This document shows, piece after piece, positions 15,737 to 24,293 of a stretch of 32,032 nt of DNA. The stretch's first letter is position 1; each line of letters begins with the position of its first letter. The DNA is from JAAUUJ01 sp964392245. GTDB lineage: Bacteria; Cyanobacteriota; Cyanobacteriia; Thermostichales; Thermostichaceae. The notes below the pieces were generated by a model. It was not told the origin of the DNA. It saw only the letters and a program-made list of their open reading frames with translations, and made no database searches. The stretch covers positions 1-32,032 of the forward strand of contig CAYMOX010000051.1 of assembly GCA_964392245.1 (NCBI GenBank). Direction: 5' to 3'. A program made the position numbers and the translations under genes.

Positions 15737-16413
15737 TGCCCATGCATCTCCTGCAGTTCAGTACATCTCACTACTGTCGCAAAGTGCGGCTGGCCCTGGG
15801 GTATAAGCGGATCCTCTATACGGTGGAAAACCTTACTCCTGGTCTGCATCAGTTTCGCATTCGTCCCCTCACGGGCCTGACCACCACCCCGGTCCTACTG
15901 CCAGACCAGCCGCATCAGCCACGGGCGGTGGGGGATTCCACCCTGATCCTGAAATATTTGGAACATCTGCAGCCCGAGCCCTCTCTTACGGAACTGTCGC
16001 TGGATCAGGAACGGGAAGCCTGGATGATGGAGGACTGGCTGGATGAAAGCATCGGCACCGCCACCCGCTTTGTCTACTATGCCTACCGCAGTGGCCCGGG
16101 ACGAGAGCTAGATCCCTCCTGGCCCAGTCAACTGGTGATCCAGACGGTGCGCTGGCAGTATGGCATTCACCCCGCCTCGGTAGAGCTGGCTGCCGGACGC
16201 CTGTATACCGCTTTGCAGGTATTGCAGCCCCGATGGATAGCAGCTCCTTTTCTGGTGGGAAACCAGATCAGCATTGCCGATCTCACCGCTGCAGCTCTCC
16301 TCAGTCCGCTGGCACGTATTCCCAAGTACCGGCAAGATTATCCCTGGCTCTTTGAGCGGATTAGCGAAATTCATGATCTCTGTGGGGAACCCCTGCCCCC
16401 CGGTTTACCCTGA
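15736..16413 (+). CDS. Glutathione S-transferase-family protein
   Basis: Protein of 225 residues with an N-terminal thioredoxin-like domain (about 4-80) bearing SHYCRKVRLAL with cysteine 14. The glutathione-site-like segment DSTLILKYLE follows. The C-terminal helical domain contains FLVGNQISIADLTAAALLSPL, the N-capping region typical of GSTs. The ATG overlaps the rhodanese stop by one base. It is probably a thiol-dependent transferase or peroxidase. Substrates cannot be read from sequence. The pairing with a rhodanese hints at thiol or sulfur stress, which is inference. Confidence 0.88.
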   Translation: MPMHLLQFSTSHYCRKVRLALGYKRILYTVENLTPGLHQFRIRPLTGLTTTPVLLPDQPHQPRAVGDSTLILKYLEHLQPEPSLTELSLDQEREAWMMEDWLDESIGTATRFVYYAYRSGPGRELDPSWPSQLVIQTVRWQYGIHPASVELAAGRLYTALQVLQPRWIAAPFLVGNQISIADLTAAALLSPLARIPKYRQDYPWLFERISEIHDLCGEPLPPGLP

Positions 16414-16466
16414 TTCAGCGCTACCCTGGCCCCATCCATCCTGAACATGAGCAACAAGGAGAGAGA

Positions 16467-16862
16467 ATGGCTCGACTTTTCCTGATTGTAGGTGCCGTCA
16501 CTGCCGGTCTGGGAGTTGCTCTTGGTGCGTTTGCCGCCCATGCCCTGAAACCAATGCTGGAGGAACGGGCTCAGGATCTCTGGGAACTGGCATCCCGCTA
16601 TCAGTTGCTGCACGCCCTGGCGCTGATCCTGGTGGGAGTACTGCTTACTCAATCCCGTCTATCTCAATCGCTTTCAGCTTCAGCGCCCCTGGTGGGAGCG
16701 GGCTTTGCCTTTGTCGCGGGGATCCTGCTCTTCTCCGGGAGTCTCTATGGCCTGGCCCTCACGGGCGAGCGCCTGTTGGGAGCCATCACCCCGATGGGTG
16801 GAACCGCTCTCCTGATCGGCTGGATCTGTTTGACCGTGGCTGCCTGGCAGTGGCCGCATTAA
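16467..16862 (+). CDS. DUF423 membrane protein
   Basis: A 131-residue protein with four hydrophobic segments and the family signature GLGVALGAFAAHALKP near the N-terminus, then FSGSLYGLAL and TPMGGTALLIGW. DUF423 (YgdD-like) proteins are small inner-membrane proteins of unknown function. AAGGAGAGAG just upstream of the ATG is a good ribosome site. Its TAA stop overlaps the stop of the minus-strand gene that follows in the four-base string TTAA, a tight convergent arrangement. Confidence 0.93.
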   Translation: MARLFLIVGAVTAGLGVALGAFAAHALKPMLEERAQDLWELASRYQLLHALALILVGVLLTQSRLSQSLSASAPLVGAGFAFVAGILLFSGSLYGLALTGERLLGAITPMGGTALLIGWICLTVAAWQWPH

Positions 16863-17218
16863 AGCTTGACGGCAGTGCCTCGGGCTGTTACCAGGATCAG
16901 AACGCCTTCGGTATCAATATTGATGGTGTCGGTACTGATCTCAATGCCAATGACTGCATCCGCCCCCATTCGCCGACCACGAGCTTCCAGCTCCTGCAGA
17001 GCATCCTTTTGAGCCTTTTCAAACACCTCTTCGTAGGCTTTGGTTCGCCCTCCAATAAAATCGCGGATGCCCGCAAAAAAGTCGCGAAAGGCATTGCTGC
17101 CAAACACCACCTCCGCCGTCACAATCCCCAGATAATCGCTGATCTCCTTCCCCTGCAGAACATCCGTTGTGGCCAGCAGCATAGGCCCATCCTCCGTGAC
17201 TACCTCCCAGCTTCGCAT
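16859..17218 (-). CDS. YbjQ-like (UPF0145) protein
   Basis: A 119-residue protein of the YbjQ/UPF0145 family, sometimes described as a heavy-metal-binding fold. The core TTDVLQGKEISDYLGIVTAEVVFG and RRMGADAVIGIEI with a final TEGVLILVTARGTAVKL are typical. Function is unknown; it may form pentameric rings. The ATG at 17218 gives MRSWEVVTEDGPMLLATT. A TTG at 17230 or the methionine before LLATT are alternatives. It follows mazG by about 31 bp on the same strand. Confidence 0.85.
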   Translation of the reverse strand: MRSWEVVTEDGPMLLATTDVLQGKEISDYLGIVTAEVVFGSNAFRDFFAGIRDFIGGRTKAYEEVFEKAQKDALQELEARGRRMGADAVIGIEISTDTINIDTEGVLILVTARGTAVKL

Positions 17219-17249
17219 GGGTAGTGGCAATCTGAACTGCAGAATCAGA

Positions 17250-18353
17250 CTAGGGATACTGCTGTTTTGTCTGTTGCCAGAGGGCTTCCAGCTCCGCCAG
17301 GGTACAGTCGGTCAGGGTGCGATTGTGCTCTGGAGACGACTGGGCCAGCAGAGTTGCCATCAATTGGAAGCGGCGGGCAAATTTTTCATTCGTCTGCTGC
17401 AACGCGGCACTGGCATCCAGGCCATACCAGCGGCCCACATTCACCAGGGTAAAGATCAGATCCCCCAGTTCACCTGCCTGTTGCTGACGCAGGTGGTCTC
17501 GCTGCTTTTCATCTTCGGGCAAGGGGCGATCCAGAACCTCCTGCAGCTCTGCTTCTTCCTCCGCCACCTTGGCCCAGAGGCTGGCGGCATCCGGCCATTC
17601 AAAGCCCGCTCGCACCACGCGCTTGGAGATCTTGAGAGCTGCCATCAGGGGAGGTAGCGTCTGGGAATCATGCCATAGTTTTTCTGCCAGCGTTTGCTGG
17701 GGTTGCTCACTCTGCTTGATCTGTTCCCAGTTGCGGTGGACTTCGTCAACATCAGGAGAGGCTTCTCCATCAGCGGCAAACACATGGGGATGACGGCGGA
17801 TCATTTTATCGGCAATCCTGGCCGCCACCTGGTTCAGATCAAATGTTTCACTCTCACTAAAAATCTGTGATTGCAGCACCACCTGCAGGAGGAGATCCCC
17901 CAGTTCCTCCGCGATCGCTTCAGCATGCCCCTGGCGGATGGCCGCGACGGTTTCATAAGCTTCTTCCAGGATGTAGGGGGTGAGCGACTGGGGGGTCTGA
18001 GCCAGATCCCAGGGACAACCCTGAGGAGAACGCAGCTGGGCCACAATAGCCACCAACCGCTGTAGATGCACCAGAGAAGTCGATGGTAGGTAGAGGTGCG
18101 AACAGTTGACCGCAGCTCCCAGATCCAGATCTCTCAAAATCATGGAGGGAGAGACAACTTCCAGGTTCTCAGACAAAAGCACAATGATCTGAGTCGATGG
18201 CCAGGAGGACAGAAGCAGATCTTTACAATGTTGACGGTCGGCAATCTGCAGCTGATCCCACCCCTTGATTAAGCATGCCGATCCGATCTCTCCCAGCTTC
18301 GTCAGTTGGGGGATGGCTGTATCCAGGCTGTGGGCATCCAGAACATGGAGCAT
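17250..18353 (-). CDS. mazG: MazG nucleoside triphosphate pyrophosphohydrolase
   Basis: Hydrolyses (d)NTPs to NMPs plus pyrophosphate, cleaning the nucleotide pool. It is 367 residues against about 260 in E. coli. The extra ~95 N-terminal residues have no motif I recognise; cyanobacterial MazG proteins often have an N-terminal extension. Two MazG domains follow. The first has RSPQGCPWDLAQTPQSL (108-124) and the metal-binding EEAYE (130-134) with EELGD (149-153). The second carries VAEEEAELQEV and GELGDLIFTLVNVGRWYG. The ATG at 18353 begins five bases after the DUF2949 stop, so the two are coupled, with the YbjQ-like gene behind. Confidence 0.93.
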   Translation of the reverse strand: MLHVLDAHSLDTAIPQLTKLGEIGSACLIKGWDQLQIADRQHCKDLLLSSWPSTQIIVLLSENLEVVSPSMILRDLDLGAAVNCSHLYLPSTSLVHLQRLVAIVAQLRSPQGCPWDLAQTPQSLTPYILEEAYETVAAIRQGHAEAIAEELGDLLLQVVLQSQIFSESETFDLNQVAARIADKMIRRHPHVFAADGEASPDVDEVHRNWEQIKQSEQPQQTLAEKLWHDSQTLPPLMAALKISKRVVRAGFEWPDAASLWAKVAEEEAELQEVLDRPLPEDEKQRDHLRQQQAGELGDLIFTLVNVGRWYGLDASAALQQTNEKFARRFQLMATLLAQSSPEHNRTLTDCTLAELEALWQQTKQQYP

Positions 18354-18358
18354 GGGAT

Positions 18359-18559
18359 CTAGGTCCAGTGGACACCGTACAGATTCAACAGGCCACTCAG
18401 CTGATCCAGGTCAATAAAGCTGAGTTCCAGCAGGATCATCACCAGGGGACCCCGCTGGCGCTCCTGCAATTTTTTCGCCAGGTTGAGCTGGGATTTATCA
18501 ACAATACCGGTGTCAAGCAGATACTGCTCTAGCGATGGTCGCGGGATCGGGTCATTCAT
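18359..18559 (-). CDS. DUF2949 small cyanobacterial protein
   Basis: A 66-residue protein starting MNDPIPRPSLEQYLLDTG and ending LSGLLNLYGVHWT. The pattern (one helix LNLAKKLQERQRGPLVMIL, then IDLDQLSGLLNL) matches DUF2949, a short cyanobacterial family resembling the N-terminal domain of type II/IV pilus ATPases. Role unknown. The ATG at 18559 has AGGAG six bases upstream and is preferred over an upstream in-frame start at 18607. It lies five bases before mazG. Confidence 0.75.
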   Translation of the reverse strand: MNDPIPRPSLEQYLLDTGIVDKSQLNLAKKLQERQRGPLVMILLELSFIDLDQLSGLLNLYGVHWT

Positions 18560-18607
18560 GAACTGCTCCTTTTTTGCTGTCTCCGTTAATACATTCCACA
18601 CCCACAA

Positions 18608-18952
18608 GCGCTCTGTGAAATAATGTAAACATTCTTAACACTTCCAGAAATGATTCGCAAAAGAGTACATATACTCAAGCCCAATGATCCTGAGAGGTCC
18701 AGAGTCGCTTTCGATCCCCAGTCAGTCCTGATTTCATCGGTAAACCGCGCTATCGTTTGGACGGGTTGTCTTCACGGGGTGCGTATTCTACCACATGGAG
18801 GGGGGAAAGACCTCCAGAGGATCAGGGTTGAAATTGGTTAAGGACTATCCTAAGGCTGAAATGATTACCTTTTCTTCCGGATAGTCACTGATCTTAAGGA
18901 AATGCTAATCAAATATGACCATTTGATACATACCTGTCAATGGGAGATCTGA
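18608..18952. other. Intergenic region upstream of sipA and the DUF2949-mazG run
   Basis: 345 bp between divergent genes. I find no convincing gene; a short plus-strand frame at 18650-18841 has no ribosome site or recognisable product. It should contain promoters for both sides. Notable are an inverted repeat at 18843-18886 and the small palindromic AATGTAAACATT near 18621-18632. Confidence 0.4.
18843..18886 (+). promoter_or_regulatory. 8 bp inverted repeat in the sipA leader region
   Basis: GACTATCC (18843-18850) and GGATAGTC (18879-18886) are perfect complements separated by 28 bases, ending 66 bp before the sipA ATG. It may be a transcript hairpin or a regulator site. No known family is matched. 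Confidence 0.35.
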
Positions 18953-19210
18953 ATGGAACGATTTGCGGTGGGGAGCCTGGTCCAACTGGTCCAGCAGCCC
19001 CCTTACTTGAAAACAGCGGATCCGATGCCGATGCTGCGCTCAGCTGAGGTGGTGCAGGTGGGGGAAACCGGCCGTGTTGTGGGGATACGACCCCTCGGAA
19101 CCTATAGTGTGCAATTCACAAACGGTGTGTTTCTGGTGGATCATAAGTATCTGATCCCCCTGGGAAAAGATCCTCAGGATCCAGGCGACCAGACCTCTCC
19201 ACCAAGCTAG
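18953..19210 (+). CDS. sipA: SipA (NblS/Hik33-interacting protein, DUF3148)
   Basis: SipA is a small SH3-like barrel protein that binds the histidine kinase NblS (Hik33) and modulates stress, light and nutrient signalling in cyanobacteria. The product has 85 residues, starting MERFAVGSLVQLVQQPPYLK. It contains the conserved TADPMPMLRSAEVV and VQFTNGVFLVDHKYL, with a short non-conserved tail (residues 73-85). The ATG at 18953 has GGGAG upstream. It stands alone on its strand and converges with ilvD, with about ten bases between the stops. Confidence 0.88.
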   Translation: MERFAVGSLVQLVQQPPYLKTADPMPMLRSAEVVQVGETGRVVGIRPLGTYSVQFTNGVFLVDHKYLIPLGKDPQDPGDQTSPPS

Positions 19211-19220
19211 GTTCCCGTGC

Positions 19221-20906
19221 TCAGCCCAGATGCAGATCCGTGACCGCCCCCAGACTGCTACTGGACACCAGATGCGCATACTTCGCCAGAACCCCTCGGG
19301 TGTAACGGGGCGCAGGAGGCTGCCAGGCAGCGCGGCGGCGGGTCAGTTCTTCCTCGGTAATATTGAGCTGGATCCGACGAGCCTGGGCATCAATCGTGAT
19401 CGAGTCTCCCTCTTGCACCAGGGCAATGGGGCCACCGACAGCAGCTTCCGGGGCTACATGACCCACCACCAGGCCATAGGTGCCTCCTGAGAAGCGACCA
19501 TCGGTGATCAACCCCACCTGATCCCCCAGACCAGCCCCAATGATGGCGGAGGTGGGGGAAAGCATTTCCCGCATTCCCGGTCCTCCTTTGGGACCCTCGT
19601 AGCGGATCACGAGAATGTCACCCGCCTGGATCTGCCCCGCCAGGATGCTTTGCAGACACTCTTCCTCGGACTCAAAGACGCGCGCGGGTCCTGTGATCTG
19701 GGGCTTCTTGACTCCACTGATCTTGGCCACACAGCCCTCGGGGGCTAGATTTCCCCGCAGGATCGCCAGATGCCCTTGAGGGTAGAGCGGTTGCTGCCAG
19801 GGACGGATCACCTCCTGGTTGGAGGGTGGCTCTTCGGGAACTGAGGCCAACACCTGCGCCAGGGTTTGTCCGGTGATGGTCAGGGTGTCTCCGTGCAGGC
19901 AACCGTGCTGTAACAGGATCTTCATCACCTGCGGAATGCCACCCACCCGATGCAGATCCACAGCCACGAAGCGTCCGGAGGGTTTGAGATCACACAGCAC
20001 CGGCACCCGAGCCCGAATGGTTTCAAAGTCATCCAAGGTCAGGGGCACTCCTGCAGAATGAGCAATGGCCAGCAGGTGCAGCACCGCATTGGTGGATCCC
20101 CCCACCGCCATGATTACGGCAATGGCATTCTCAAACGCCTCCCGGGTCAGGATCTGCCGGGGCAGGATCTGCTTTTCAATCGCCTGGGCCAGCACGGCTG
20201 CAGACTGGATCGTGCTTTCGGCTTTTTCGGCATCCTCTGCGGCCATGGTGGAGGAGTAGGGCAAGCTCATGCCCATGGCTTCAAAGGCAGAGGACATGGT
20301 ATTGGCGGTGTACATGCCTCCACAGGAGCCAGCTCCCGGACAGGCCCACCGCTCCACCTCCAGCAATTCTTGCTCATCAATGCGTCCGGCACTGTATTCA
20401 CCCACCGCCTCAAAGGCACTGACGATGGTTAGATCCCGATCCTTGTAGTGGCCAGGCTTGATCGTACCGCCGTAAACAAAGATGGCGGGAATATTCATAC
20501 GGGCCATGGCGATCATCGCCCCGGGCATATTTTTGTCACAGCCGCCGATGGCCAGGACGCCATCCATACTCTGGGCATTCACCGCCGTTTCAATCGAATC
20601 GGCAATCACATCCCGTGATACCAGTGAGTACTTCATGCCCTCAGTGCCCATGGAGATGCCATCACTGACGGTGATCGTGCCGAACAGTTGCGGCATACAG
20701 TTTGCTTCTCGCAGAGCTTTCTCCGCCGCCAGGGCCAGAGTATTGATCCCCATATTGCAGGGGGTAATGGTGCTGTAGCCGTTGGCAATGCCCACAATCG
20801 GTTTGCTGAAATCTGCATCCCCGAATCCCACCGCCCGCAACATGGCCCGGTTGGGGGTGCGCTGGACTCCCTGAGTGACGGTTTGACTTCGCAAGCGGCT
20901 GGACAT
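19221..20906 (-). CDS. ilvD: Dihydroxy-acid dehydratase
   Basis: IlvD dehydrates 2,3-dihydroxy-isovalerate and -methylvalerate in valine, isoleucine and leucine synthesis. The product is 561 residues from the ATG at 20906 (MSSRLRSQTVTQGVQRT). A TTG at 20936 would add ten residues without support. The three cysteines of the [2Fe-2S] cluster appear as C50 (TITPCNMG), C123 (GGCDKNMPG) and C195 (PGAGSCGGMYT). SDGISMGTEGM and DGRFSGGTYGLVVGH are also typical. It lies 60 bp downstream of the CPBP gene and behind pipX on the same strand, so it may share their transcript. Confidence 0.97.
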   Translation of the reverse strand: MSSRLRSQTVTQGVQRTPNRAMLRAVGFGDADFSKPIVGIANGYSTITPCNMGINTLALAAEKALREANCMPQLFGTITVSDGISMGTEGMKYSLVSRDVIADSIETAVNAQSMDGVLAIGGCDKNMPGAMIAMARMNIPAIFVYGGTIKPGHYKDRDLTIVSAFEAVGEYSAGRIDEQELLEVERWACPGAGSCGGMYTANTMSSAFEAMGMSLPYSSTMAAEDAEKAESTIQSAAVLAQAIEKQILPRQILTREAFENAIAVIMAVGGSTNAVLHLLAIAHSAGVPLTLDDFETIRARVPVLCDLKPSGRFVAVDLHRVGGIPQVMKILLQHGCLHGDTLTITGQTLAQVLASVPEEPPSNQEVIRPWQQPLYPQGHLAILRGNLAPEGCVAKISGVKKPQITGPARVFESEEECLQSILAGQIQAGDILVIRYEGPKGGPGMREMLSPTSAIIGAGLGDQVGLITDGRFSGGTYGLVVGHVAPEAAVGGPIALVQEGDSITIDAQARRIQLNITEEELTRRRAAWQPPAPRYTRGVLAKYAHLVSSSSLGAVTDLHLG

Positions 20907-20966
20907 GGGCACGGATTCTCCAAAAAATAGGGTCAACGACTGTAGATCCAGTATCCCTCGGGACGG

Positions 20967-21728
20967 TTAGCTGATCTGCCCTACAACCCAAAGGGTTTGT
21001 AAAACTGAGAGCAGGTTATTGAGGGTGTGCATGGCCAGAGGAGTGAACAGAGATCCGCTACGCCAGCGGGCCAGCCCCAGCACAAGGCCCACCCCAAAGA
21101 TGAGGGTGATGTCGAAGAGATCGTACTGCAGATGCATGCCTGCCCAGAGGCCCGAGGTCAGCAGCAGTGCTCCGATAGGACCAGGCCAACTGGATTGCCA
21201 CCCGGGTAGCAGAAATCCGCGAAAAAAAAACTCCTCCGTTAGGGGAGCCGCGATCACCAGCGCCAGCACCAGAGGCACCAGATCCGCGCTTTGAAAGGTG
21301 CGGATGGCAAATTCCGGCACAATCGGTCGGTTCAGCAGCAAGCGCAGGCCATCCGTGGCCCCCAGCAGCAGCAGAGTCAAGAGTAACCACCGCCCTAAAG
21401 CCCCCCAACCGGGTAGGCTCAGTCCCAGATAATTCACCACCGACAGGCGACGGCGCAGCCAGGCCAGCAGCACCACCAGCAGCGTACAAATGGGGGTGGC
21501 CACCAGGGTCGCCAGAGCCAGCACCTGCCCATTGAACTGCAGATCGGCCATCAGCGAGTCTGGATCGGAGGGGATCCCCTGGCTGGAAAACTGTTGGGCC
21601 AAATACACCCCAGCCACCAGGGTTTGCACCACCACAAACACCAAACCGATCAGCAAGCCAAAGCCGAGGGTGGGCCAGAACCCCCAGGGGCGAGAATCGG
21701 GGTGAGTTGTTTCAGGAGAGGCAGACAT
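20967..21728 (-). CDS. CPBP (Abi/CAAX-like) intramembrane metalloprotease
   Basis: Membrane protein of 253 residues with about seven hydrophobic segments. The CPBP motifs are visible: EEFFFRGFL with E165, E166 and R170; WAGMHLQ with H199; and PLAMHTLNN with H234. These glutamates and histidines form the proposed metal site of this glutamic-type intramembrane protease family (related to Rce1). The substrate is unknown; in bacteria such proteins are linked to peptide processing or protein retention in membranes. The ATG at 21728 lies 24 bp behind the pipX stop, so cotranscription is likely. Confidence 0.9.
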   Translation of the reverse strand: MSASPETTHPDSRPWGFWPTLGFGLLIGLVFVVVQTLVAGVYLAQQFSSQGIPSDPDSLMADLQFNGQVLALATLVATPICTLLVVLLAWLRRRLSVVNYLGLSLPGWGALGRWLLLTLLLLGATDGLRLLLNRPIVPEFAIRTFQSADLVPLVLALVIAAPLTEEFFFRGFLLPGWQSSWPGPIGALLLTSGLWAGMHLQYDLFDITLIFGVGLVLGLARWRSGSLFTPLAMHTLNNLLSVLQTLWVVGQIS

Positions 21729-21752
21729 CAGGGATCCCAGCTGGGCAACAGA

Positions 21753-22049
21753 CTAGACAAAAGTACGCTGATAGACCGACTGCAGCAGCAGGAGTTCCTC
21801 TTTGCGATTCTCGCGGCGCAGCATGCGGATTCTTTCTTCCACTAATTGGCGGGCTGAATTGCGGCTGATGGGTTCAAATGCCAGCTCTTCCTGGAGCATC
21901 CCCTTGCTATCTGGAACTCCCGGACTTGCACTGACTCGAAAAAATAATCTCTGGGCATAAAGGGTGGTATAAAGAGCCTGTTTCTCCCCCAATGAACACA
22001 GACTATAAAGTAGACCAAATGTGGGATGACTCAAGTAGTTCTCTTGCAT
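21753..22049 (-). CDS. pipX: PipX, PII- and NtcA-interacting regulator
   Basis: PipX binds either the nitrogen sensor PII or the transcription factor NtcA, acting as NtcA co-activator when 2-oxoglutarate is high. The product has 98 residues. The near-invariant N-terminus ENYLSHPTFGLLYSLCS and the TLYAQRLFFRV strand form the Tudor-like domain that contacts both partners. SRNSARQLVEERIRMLRRE forms the C-terminal helices. A linker of about ten residues (VSASPGVPDSKGM) makes it slightly longer than the 89-residue S. elongatus protein. The ATG at 22049 fits the family start. It heads a run with CPBP and ilvD rather than the pipY gene seen next to it in S. elongatus. Confidence 0.93.
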   Translation of the reverse strand: MQENYLSHPTFGLLYSLCSLGEKQALYTTLYAQRLFFRVSASPGVPDSKGMLQEELAFEPISRNSARQLVEERIRMLRRENRKEELLLLQSVYQRTFV

Positions 22050-22197
22050 TGGAGTCAGGGATCACTTCTCGAAAAAAGAACCGGATCAGTCTTTGGGGCT
22101 GCAGTCTCCTATCAATTTAACCAGTCCAGGTCCGGCAGGTTTTATGCTGGGAGATGGATCTGTGACACCGCAAAGACACCAGCGCTACTCTACCAAT

Positions 22198-23085
22198 ATG
22201 GGACGATCTTGCATTATCTATCGCCGAGCAGAATTTTCGGCCAGCCACTGCTACGGGTTGCCGGAGCTTTCTGCAGAGGAAAACCTGATTCGCTTTGGTC
22301 CGACCGCCCGCTTTCCAGGACATGGACATAACTATGTTCTCCTGGTGGGAATGCAGGGAGAGGTGGATGAGCAAGGCATGGTTTTAAACCTCTCGACAGT
22401 TAAACAGATTCTACGTTCTCAGGTGATCCAGGAGCTTAATTTTGCCTACCTGAATCAGGTGTGGCCTGAGTTTGAGCACACTTTGCCCACCACGGAGTGG
22501 ATGGCCTGCGCAATCTGGCGACGGTTACAGGACCACTTGCCGCTGGTTTCCATCAGACTATACGAAGATCCCCATCTCTGGGCGGATTATCGAGGAGAAG
22601 ACATGCAAGCCTATCTGACCATTTCCACCCACTTCAGTGCCGCCCACCGTCTGGCCCTGGACAGCCTCAGTTTGGAGGAGAACACAGCCATCTACGGTCT
22701 CTGTGCTCGTCCCCATGGTCATGGCCACAACTATCTGCTGGATGTGACCGTCAGCGGTGAGATGGATCCGCGCACGGGCATGATTGTGGACCTGAGGGCC
22801 CTGCAGGACAGGGTCGATTGCACTGTGGTCAAGCCCTTTGATCACACCTTTCTCAACAAAGACATTGAGTACTTCCAGCGGGTGGTACCCACCGCCGAGA
22901 ATATTGCCCTGCGCATCCAGGAACTGCTGACGGATCCACTGCGGCAGCTGGGGGTCAAACTCCATCGCATCCACCTGCAGGAGAGCCCCAATAACAGTGC
23001 TGAGGTTTTTGGAGAATATCCCGCCTATGATCCTGAGGTTTTGACAGAATCTGTTTCTGAGTTGACTGGTGCTGGATCTCGTTAA
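22198..23085 (+). CDS. Tandem 6-pyruvoyl-tetrahydropterin synthase/QueD-like protein
   Basis: 295 residues holding two PTPS/6-carboxytetrahydropterin synthase domains. Domain 1 (about 5-130) starts IIYRRAEFSASHCYG and has zinc-ligand histidines H17, H42 and H44 (FPGHGHNYVL). Domain 2 (about 137-285) has FSAAHRL (H150) and LCARPHGHGHNYLL with C169, H175 and H177. Only domain 2 has the cysteine just before the GHGHNY motif that acts in catalysis. The likely role is pterin or queuosine-precursor synthesis; two-domain versions are common in cyanobacteria. I chose the ATG at 22198 because family members start here. In-frame codons at 22144 (ATG) and 22093 (TTG) are upstream. The stop overlaps the next gene. 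Confidence 0.85.
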   Translation: MGRSCIIYRRAEFSASHCYGLPELSAEENLIRFGPTARFPGHGHNYVLLVGMQGEVDEQGMVLNLSTVKQILRSQVIQELNFAYLNQVWPEFEHTLPTTEWMACAIWRRLQDHLPLVSIRLYEDPHLWADYRGEDMQAYLTISTHFSAAHRLALDSLSLEENTAIYGLCARPHGHGHNYLLDVTVSGEMDPRTGMIVDLRALQDRVDCTVVKPFDHTFLNKDIEYFQRVVPTAENIALRIQELLTDPLRQLGVKLHRIHLQESPNNSAEVFGEYPAYDPEVLTESVSELTGAGSR

Positions 23086-24262
23086 ACTCACGGCCCAGGT
23101 CACGGAGTTAAGCCAGCATTTGTGGCAGGAAGCTCGCATGACTCAGCAGCGGCTGCAGCAGGCGCTTCTGGTCTTCGGTCAGTTGTGTCAAACCCCCGAG
23201 GCGTGGCAGCAGCGTTATGACCAAAGTCGGCAACAGCTGATCTTTACCACGGCAGTGCCCACAGAATCCTTGCCGGAATGGGGGTCATCGCTGCCTCAGG
23301 ATCTCTGGCCGCAGATCACCCCCTATTCTCTTCCTCACACCGTGGTGGCCACCGATGGCTCTCAGATCAACCCCAACCACCACGAGATTGCCTTTTGCTC
23401 CCTGATCAATGTGGGGCGGGTGGCTCTCTCCTATGGGCGTTCCTGCTGGCCGCTGCTGGACAGTATTCCGGTGCTACTTTACCGATCCTCGGAAGAGGCC
23501 CCCACTAGACATCTCGGCTCCGAAGAGTACCTGGCCCTGAAACGGACGCAGTCGGAAATGGAAGAACTGGGGCAACTGGCCCTGGCCGTGCAGCCCCGGG
23601 ATACCGTTCTGGCCCTGATCGATGGCTCCCTGATCCATTGGCATCTGGAGGGTTTACCTCAGGAAGATCAACAGCAATGGCTGCAACCGCTTCTGGAGGT
23701 CTACGGTCAGTTACAGACCGCCCGGATCCCGATCGTTGGATACATCAGCGCTTCCCGCAGCAGTGAAGTTACCAATTATCTGCGCCTGGGTTTGTGTCCT
23801 TACCTGAGTTGTGACTGTCAGCGCTACTGCCAGGAGGAGCAAACTCCTCCCTGTTTACCTTTTCGTGGCCTCACGGATCGGGTGTTCTGGGGCTCGCTAC
23901 TCCAGCCTGGTCAGCGCAGTCCAGTCTGGCGTTCGGGAGCACGGTTACTCCAGCATTACGGAGATCACACGATCCACTGCTGCTATCTACATGTGGGGGA
24001 AGAAATTGCTCGCCTGGAATTTCCCGCCTGGGTGGCTGAGGATCGAAATCTCCTGGATCAGGCCCTGAGTATGGTGCTGGCGCAAACCCAGAAGGGGTTA
24101 GGGTATCCGGTGGCCCTGGCGGAAGCCCATCATTTAGCCGTGGTGCGGGGTGGGGATCGGCAGCGTTTTTTTGCCCTGGTGGAACAGGAGCTGATCCGGA
24201 CGGGGTTGACCCATGTGGCGGTTTCTCGTAAAGAGGCCCGCAAGCGGGGGGGGATCGCTTAA
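23069..24262 (+). CDS. NurA-domain nuclease-like protein
   Basis: A 397-residue protein of the NurA fold (RNase H-like nuclease linked to double-strand break processing in archaea; widespread but uncharacterised in cyanobacteria). Two acidic motifs typical of the family appear: VATDGSQINPNHHE with D96 and LALIDGSLIHW with D185. Near the C-terminus KGLGYPVALAEAHHLAVVRGGDR is also family-like. A middle region has clustered cysteines (CPYLSCDCQRYCQEE), a possible metal site. It starts with a GTG at 23069, inside the last 17 bases of the preceding gene, which indicates translational coupling. No HerA partner is in the window. Confidence 0.85.
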   Translation: MLDLVKLTAQVTELSQHLWQEARMTQQRLQQALLVFGQLCQTPEAWQQRYDQSRQQLIFTTAVPTESLPEWGSSLPQDLWPQITPYSLPHTVVATDGSQINPNHHEIAFCSLINVGRVALSYGRSCWPLLDSIPVLLYRSSEEAPTRHLGSEEYLALKRTQSEMEELGQLALAVQPRDTVLALIDGSLIHWHLEGLPQEDQQQWLQPLLEVYGQLQTARIPIVGYISASRSSEVTNYLRLGLCPYLSCDCQRYCQEEQTPPCLPFRGLTDRVFWGSLLQPGQRSPVWRSGARLLQHYGDHTIHCCYLHVGEEIARLEFPAWVAEDRNLLDQALSMVLAQTQKGLGYPVALAEAHHLAVVRGGDRQRFFALVEQELIRTGLTHVAVSRKEARKRGGIA

Positions 24263-24293
24263 AAGACTCTCCATTCCACTCTTCACCGGCTGT

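Noticed and set aside
17911..17918. HIP1 (GCGATCGC) as a repeat family in this genome
   Set aside because: Only one copy was found in 32 kb, which is about chance level, so HIP1 is not an active iterated repeat here.
18650..18841. Short plus-strand frame upstream of sipA (63 codons)
   Set aside because: No ribosome binding site, no recognisable sequence pattern, and it lies in a region more likely to hold promoters.
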